Of a DNA stretch of 8,606 nt, positions 5,108 through 8,606 are shown one piece after another. The DNA is taken from positions 1 to 8,606 of the forward strand of contig CALXUL010000180.1 of NCBI GenBank assembly GCA_944391635.1, written 5' to 3'. The position numbers and the translations under genes were made by a program. The notes beneath the pieces are model-generated. The model ran no database searches, was not told the DNA's origin, and was given only the letters and a program-made list of their open reading frames with translations. Every line of letters starts with the position of its first letter. Within the stretch, counting starts at the first letter, position 1. Source of the stretch: an uncultured Clostridia bacterium (GTDB taxonomy: Bacteria > Bacillota > Clostridia > UBA1381).

Positions 5108-8100
5108 GTGCGGCGATATTTTATATGTTTTGTTTTATTTTTTGCTTTTTTGGGCGTAATTGTTCAAGCAAAGTCTGATATTGACGGGCACTGGGCAAAC
5201 GATGCGGTTTATGCGCTTGCTGACAAAGGAATACTTGTTGGGGACGGAAAAGGAAACTTTATGCCAGATAGGGAAATTACCAGAGCAGAGTTTCTGTGCG
5301 CTGTGTTAAACGCCATAGGCGCAAATGCAGGCAGTGTTGATATAACGTTTTCCGATGTTAAGGATAATGATTTTTATGCACCATATATATCAAAAGCAGC
5401 TGAACTTGGTATAATTTCAGGATTTTCTGACGGTACTTTTAGGCCACATGCATCTCTAAGACGTGAAGATGCTGTAATAATACTTTCCCGTTCGTTCGGC
5501 TTCCTTTCGGGGTATTCTGCATCAGATGTTTTTAAAGACGAAGATGATATTACACCAGCAGCTTTCGGAGCTATTTCATACGCTTACAGAAAGAATATAA
5601 TATCGGGTTTTCCTGATGGAACATTTAGACCATCAGCTGCTCTCACACGTGCACAAGCGGCAGTAATGATTTTAAAAGTCTTAGATCTTGAACAGACGGA
5701 ACCTGGTTTTTTTGTTGGATACCCTCGTGTTGCAGAACATGGAATATATGGATGTATTCGATTAGAAATTTCAACAAATATGCCATGCAGTATTTATTAT
5801 CTGCTTCAGCCTTCAAGCATGGTAGGAACTCCGGCGCGTATTAATATAAATAATTTTCTTGCTGTTACAACTGCCGGTAACCGACAAATAAGTGCAGATA
5901 TAGTATGTGATGTCGGTAATGAATATGATGTATTTCTGCTTGCCGCAACTGCGGATGGACGGTATTCCAGAATTATAAAGATTGAAAATCAAGCGGCGTC
6001 ACCTTTTACAGAAGGAGATGGTTCAAAATGGTCTCCGTACGGGATTTATAATGAACTCCAGCTTAATGCTATTCGTTATTTTCCAAAAAGCGCGTATATA
6101 TTAAAAAGCGACATAGAATTAACTGGTATTTGGACACCTATCTCAGGTTTTACTGGCGTATTAGATGGTGGTGGATTTAGGATAAGCGGACTTAATGTTG
6201 AAGAAGAAAAGAATAATGGGGGGTTCTTTTCACAAATAAAAGGCGGCGAAATAAGAGATTTGGCAATTGACGGAAAAGTCAGTGCAAAAAGCAACGCCGG
6301 AATATTTGCAGGGGAAATGTCTGATACATCAGTCGTAGGATGTGTAGCGACAGGGTATGTGAGTGCGGCAACCAATAATGCCGGAGGATTTTTCGGTGAA
6401 AGTGCAGGTCTTGTTGAAAATTGCTTGAGCGCGGTATATCTTGTTGAAGCAAGTGCGTTTTCGGGCGGTATAGCAGGACAGAATTACGGCATCATACGTG
6501 AATCAATATCAGCAGCTCATACAGTAACAGCTGATATGTATGCAGGCGGAATTGCTGCGGTAAATGTTGGCGGTATTATCGAAAGAAATTTATCTGCTTG
6601 TATAAATGTTTTTGATATAATGATGAATAATTGCGGCAGGATTGCGCTTAATAAAGAAGGGGGAATTACACACGGTAACTATGGCTATGATAAAATGAAT
6701 ACAACTTCTGAAAATGGTGTAAATGACAGTGATAACTTGAATGGCGCCGATATTTGTTGGGAGGATATGATAAACCATGATGCCGTAATAGAGCTGCTTG
6801 GTTGGGACGAACGACTTTGGAGTGGGGGAGGCAGGGAAAATAAATACCTCATCATATATCCTTCAAGATCGAAAATGCCTGAGTTAATTTACGGCATATG
6901 CGAGTATGCTCCGCTTAGGATTGAGAATGCGGCACAGATGTTGGGGATTATTGATAATCCTGATAGACATTATATAATTGTAAATGATATACGTTTTGAT
7001 TCTTCAATAAACTGGAAGTCTGAATCATCAGATCCCGAACAGCAGAAAGGCTTTTCCGGCAGCCTTGATGGAGGAGGACATGTTGTTTCTGGAATCGTTC
7101 TTGATGGAGGCGATGAAAAAGGCGGCTTATTTGCAACGGTTGGTAATGCTACTATAAGAAATCTTACATTGACTGATATGAAAATTTCTGGATATAAGCT
7201 TGCGGGAGCATTTGCAGGAGAAAATTATGGTACTATTGAAAATTGCAGTGCAGTAAATGTTACGATAACATCGGATGAGGATACGTCTTATATCGGAGGC
7301 ATTGCAGGATATAATTACGGAACAATACGAAATGCTGATTCATATGCATCGCTTGTATCTACGTCAAAGAATACAGTTATAGGCGGTATTTGTGCGCATA
7401 ACGAGGGATTTTTAGACAACACATCTTACAGAGCAGATATAAAATCCTCAAAAACAGTTAGCCTTTCCGAATCAGTCATTGGCGGTATATGTGGATATAA
7501 CGCTGGGGGTATGATTTATAATTCATATGTATCTGGCAATATACGTCAGCAGGCAACCACAATGTACGTTGGCGGAATATGTGGAATACAGGCTGACGGT
7601 GAGGTTTACAAATGTTCTACTGATGGTATTATTCTTTCAGAACCTCCTCGCCATGTAATGGCTTCGGCATATAGCGGAGGAATTATGGGGCTTTGTGCCG
7701 GAGGGCTTATAATGAATTCTTTTTCCACATCAGATTTGACGGTATATGCAGTAAAAGGTTATGTCGGAGGCATATGTGGATACAGTGAATCAGGGATGAT
7801 ACAGAATGTATATGCGGCAAATGATGTTATTCAAATTTCAGATGACACATTTGAGAATGAAATTTTGGCATACGCCGGGGGTATTTGCGGATATAACGAG
7901 ATTGGGATGATTGCACAGTCGGCAGCTGTTAATAGGATTGTTTCTTCATCACAAAATACTGGAAGAATCTTTGCAGGCGGAGAAGCAGAACAGGTATTTT
8001 TCAATATCGCTGTATCAGATATGTCAATTAAAAACGGCTTGACAGGTGCTTTTGCAGGAGACAGCATTTCTCTGCAAAAATTTAGCTATGACTTGTTTGT

Positions 8101-8227
8101 ATCCCCGCTTTCTGAAGGAGGTATACTGGGTTGGTCGGATGAAGTTTGGACAAAATCCGTATCACAAAAATATTTCCTGCCGGTATTAAGGGATGTAAAA
8201 GGTCAGGAATTTTATATAGAGAGATAG
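5108..8227 (+). CDS. Secreted surface protein: three SLH domains plus two GLUG beta-helix modules
   Basis: 1039 residues from GTG 5108. Residues 1-21 are a signal peptide (MRRYFIC, a hydrophobic core, cleavage after VQA). Three SLH domains follow at about 23-71, 80-132 and 140-194; these bind pyruvylated secondary cell-wall polymer. The first has the consensus ITRAE, while the others are degenerate (LRRED, LTRAQ). Residues ~198-295 form a beta-rich linker that ends like a fibronectin-type domain. Two modules follow, about 299-593 and 601-1027, each opening with an LNAI/MLGI helix and a DI.L/DIRF strand, then GLDGGG-like LDGGG, then GLUG-type rungs such as GGIAGQNYGII and GGICGYNAGG, and closing with a GW..xxW segment. 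This fits a right-handed beta-helix displayed on the cell surface. The role could be adhesion, glycan interaction or S-layer structure; no catalytic motif is recognisable. Divergent from the asparaginase-like operon and 18 bases before a thioesterase gene. Confidence 0.92.
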   Translation: MRRYFICFVLFFAFLGVIVQAKSDIDGHWANDAVYALADKGILVGDGKGNFMPDREITRAEFLCAVLNAIGANAGSVDITFSDVKDNDFYAPYISKAAELGIISGFSDGTFRPHASLRREDAVIILSRSFGFLSGYSASDVFKDEDDITPAAFGAISYAYRKNIISGFPDGTFRPSAALTRAQAAVMILKVLDLEQTEPGFFVGYPRVAEHGIYGCIRLEISTNMPCSIYYLLQPSSMVGTPARININNFLAVTTAGNRQISADIVCDVGNEYDVFLLAATADGRYSRIIKIENQAASPFTEGDGSKWSPYGIYNELQLNAIRYFPKSAYILKSDIELTGIWTPISGFTGVLDGGGFRISGLNVEEEKNNGGFFSQIKGGEIRDLAIDGKVSAKSNAGIFAGEMSDTSVVGCVATGYVSAATNNAGGFFGESAGLVENCLSAVYLVEASAFSGGIAGQNYGIIRESISAAHTVTADMYAGGIAAVNVGGIIERNLSACINVFDIMMNNCGRIALNKEGGITHGNYGYDKMNTTSENGVNDSDNLNGADICWEDMINHDAVIELLGWDERLWSGGGRENKYLIIYPSRSKMPELIYGICEYAPLRIENAAQMLGIIDNPDRHYIIVNDIRFDSSINWKSESSDPEQQKGFSGSLDGGGHVVSGIVLDGGDEKGGLFATVGNATIRNLTLTDMKISGYKLAGAFAGENYGTIENCSAVNVTITSDEDTSYIGGIAGYNYGTIRNADSYASLVSTSKNTVIGGICAHNEGFLDNTSYRADIKSSKTVSLSESVIGGICGYNAGGMIYNSYVSGNIRQQATTMYVGGICGIQADGEVYKCSTDGIILSEPPRHVMASAYSGGIMGLCAGGLIMNSFSTSDLTVYAVKGYVGGICGYSESGMIQNVYAANDVIQISDDTFENEILAYAGGICGYNEIGMIAQSAAVNRIVSSSQNTGRIFAGGEAEQVFFNIAVSDMSIKNGLTGAFAGDSISLQKFSYDLFVSPLSEGGILGWSDEVWTKSVSQKYFLPVLRDVKGQEFYIER
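6002..6886 (+). repeat. GLUG beta-helix module A of the surface protein
   Basis: Encodes residues ~299-593 of the surface protein (GTG numbering). It opens with NELQLNAIRYFP and SDIELTG, then GFTGVLDGGGFRISGL, then rungs including GIFAGE, GGFFGES, GGIAGQNYG and GGIAAVNVGG. It closes with LGWDERLW and a MPEL segment. It shares this order with module B downstream, so the pair looks like an old internal duplication. Confidence 0.75.
6908..8188 (+). repeat. GLUG beta-helix module B of the surface protein, with cysteine-bearing rungs
   Basis: Encodes residues ~601-1027 (GTG numbering). It opens with RIENAAQMLGII and NDIRFD, then GFSGSLDGGGHVVSGI, then at least eight rungs (GAFAGENYGTIEN, GGIAGYNYGTIRN, GGICAHNEG, GGICGYNAGG, GGICGIQADG, GGIMGLCAGG, GGICGYSESG, GGICGYNEIG) spaced 29-37 residues apart. 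It closes with LGWSDEVW and YFLPVL. It is longer than module A, probably by rung expansion. Confidence 0.75.
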
Positions 8228-8245
8228 AAAGGAAAATAGTAATAA

Positions 8246-8606
8246 ATGAATGCAAAAAAAGTATCAGATTCATATACTGAGCAGGTACAAACTTTAATGC
8301 TTGGTTCTATGAACGGGAGAAACAGGTTGTTTGGCGGATTATTGATGCAGTGGATTGATATTGTTGCTGGAGTTGTAGCAAAAAGACATTCACATAAGAA
8401 TGTTACAACAGCGTCAGTTGACAGACTTGAATTTCGTGCGCCGGCATATGCTAATGATACAGTGGTTCTTTGCGGGAAAATAACATATGTTGGAACTACC
8501 TCTATGGAGGTTTGCGTTTCTACATATGTAGAAGAGCTTTCAGGTGAAAAACGACTTATAAACAGAGCATATCTTGTTATGGTTGCTCTGGATGAGAATG
8601 ATAAGC
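8246..8606 (+). CDS. Acyl-CoA thioesterase, hotdog-fold (YciA/BACH-like), 3'-truncated by the window edge
   Basis: The reading frame is open to the window end, 120 residues visible. Hotdog acyl-CoA thioesterases hydrolyse acyl-CoA to free acid and CoA in the cytoplasm. Landmarks are RLFGGLLMQWIDIVAG on the central helix, where Asp38 corresponds to the catalytic acid of this family, then RHSHKNVTTASVDRLEF, then YVGTTSMEV and NRAYLVMVALDE. The ATG at 8246 has AAAGGA (8228-8233) 12 bases upstream, directly after the surface-protein stop, a long but usable spacing. No terminator or promoter lies in the 18-base gap, so read-through from the surface gene is likely. Only the very C-terminus should be missing. 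Substrate length preference cannot be told. Confidence 0.93.
   Translation, partial: MNAKKVSDSYTEQVQTLMLGSMNGRNRLFGGLLMQWIDIVAGVVAKRHSHKNVTTASVDRLEFRAPAYANDTVVLCGKITYVGTTSMEVCVSTYVEELSGEKRLINRAYLVMVALDENDK

Noticed and set aside
6076..6375. Minus-strand 99-codon open frame inside the surface protein gene
   Set aside because: Antisense of repetitive GLUG coding sequence, rich in Ser/Pro/Leu, with no start signals.
7382..7900. Regular GGxGG-rich DNA repeats as a possible CRISPR or satellite array
   Set aside because: The repeats are in frame, degenerate at the DNA level and conserved at the protein level, so they are GLUG rungs of a coding gene.
8082..8273. Minus-strand 63-codon open frame across the surface protein-thioesterase junction
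   Set aside because: Overlaps two well-supported plus-strand genes and has no family resemblance.

Overview
The window looks like an ordinary chromosomal stretch of a low-GC Gram-positive bacterium, most likely a member of the Clostridia. The evidence is AT-rich A-ending codons, strong AAGGAGG-type ribosome binding sites, a folate-dependent TrmFO directly behind topA, an SLH-anchored surface protein, and a hotdog thioesterase of the kind common in clostridia. No phage, transposon, CRISPR, tRNA or rRNA signal is visible. Genus cannot be set from this sequence.

Left block, plus strand (1-3677): the 3' six-sevenths of topA (DNA topoisomerase I), trmFO (tRNA m5U54 methyltransferase) and a small membrane-anchored protein with a thioredoxin-like fold but no cysteine. 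Each junction is a 4-base ATGA overlap, so the three are almost certainly one translationally coupled operon. It ends at a strong hairpin (3679-3718) that also serves the opposing operon.

Middle block, minus strand (4973 down to 3697): a type I L-asparaginase-like protein, then a small O6-alkylguanine-DNA alkyltransferase-family protein, again joined by an ATGA overlap. The asparaginase-like protein appears to lack the active-site lysine. The stop codon of the second gene lies in the loop of the shared terminator, so one arm of the terminator is coding sequence.

Right block, plus strand (5108-8606): a 1039-residue secreted protein with three SLH domains and two GLUG-type beta-helix modules, then, 18 bases later, the start of an acyl-CoA thioesterase that runs off the window. 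The real start of the surface protein is a GTG at 5108 behind a perfect RBS. An in-frame ATG at 5069 overlaps the -10 box and should be ignored. The middle and right blocks diverge from a 134-base intergenic region holding two back-to-back promoters, with a 15-base palindrome across the -35 region.

There is no gene-free stretch over 300 bases; the longest is 4974-5107. The points most worth a second look are the cysteine-free thioredoxin fold in the topA-trmFO operon, the duplicated capped beta-helix modules with a recurring cysteine, the shared palindrome between divergent promoters, the terminator embedded in a coding end, and the apparent loss of the asparaginase lysine.
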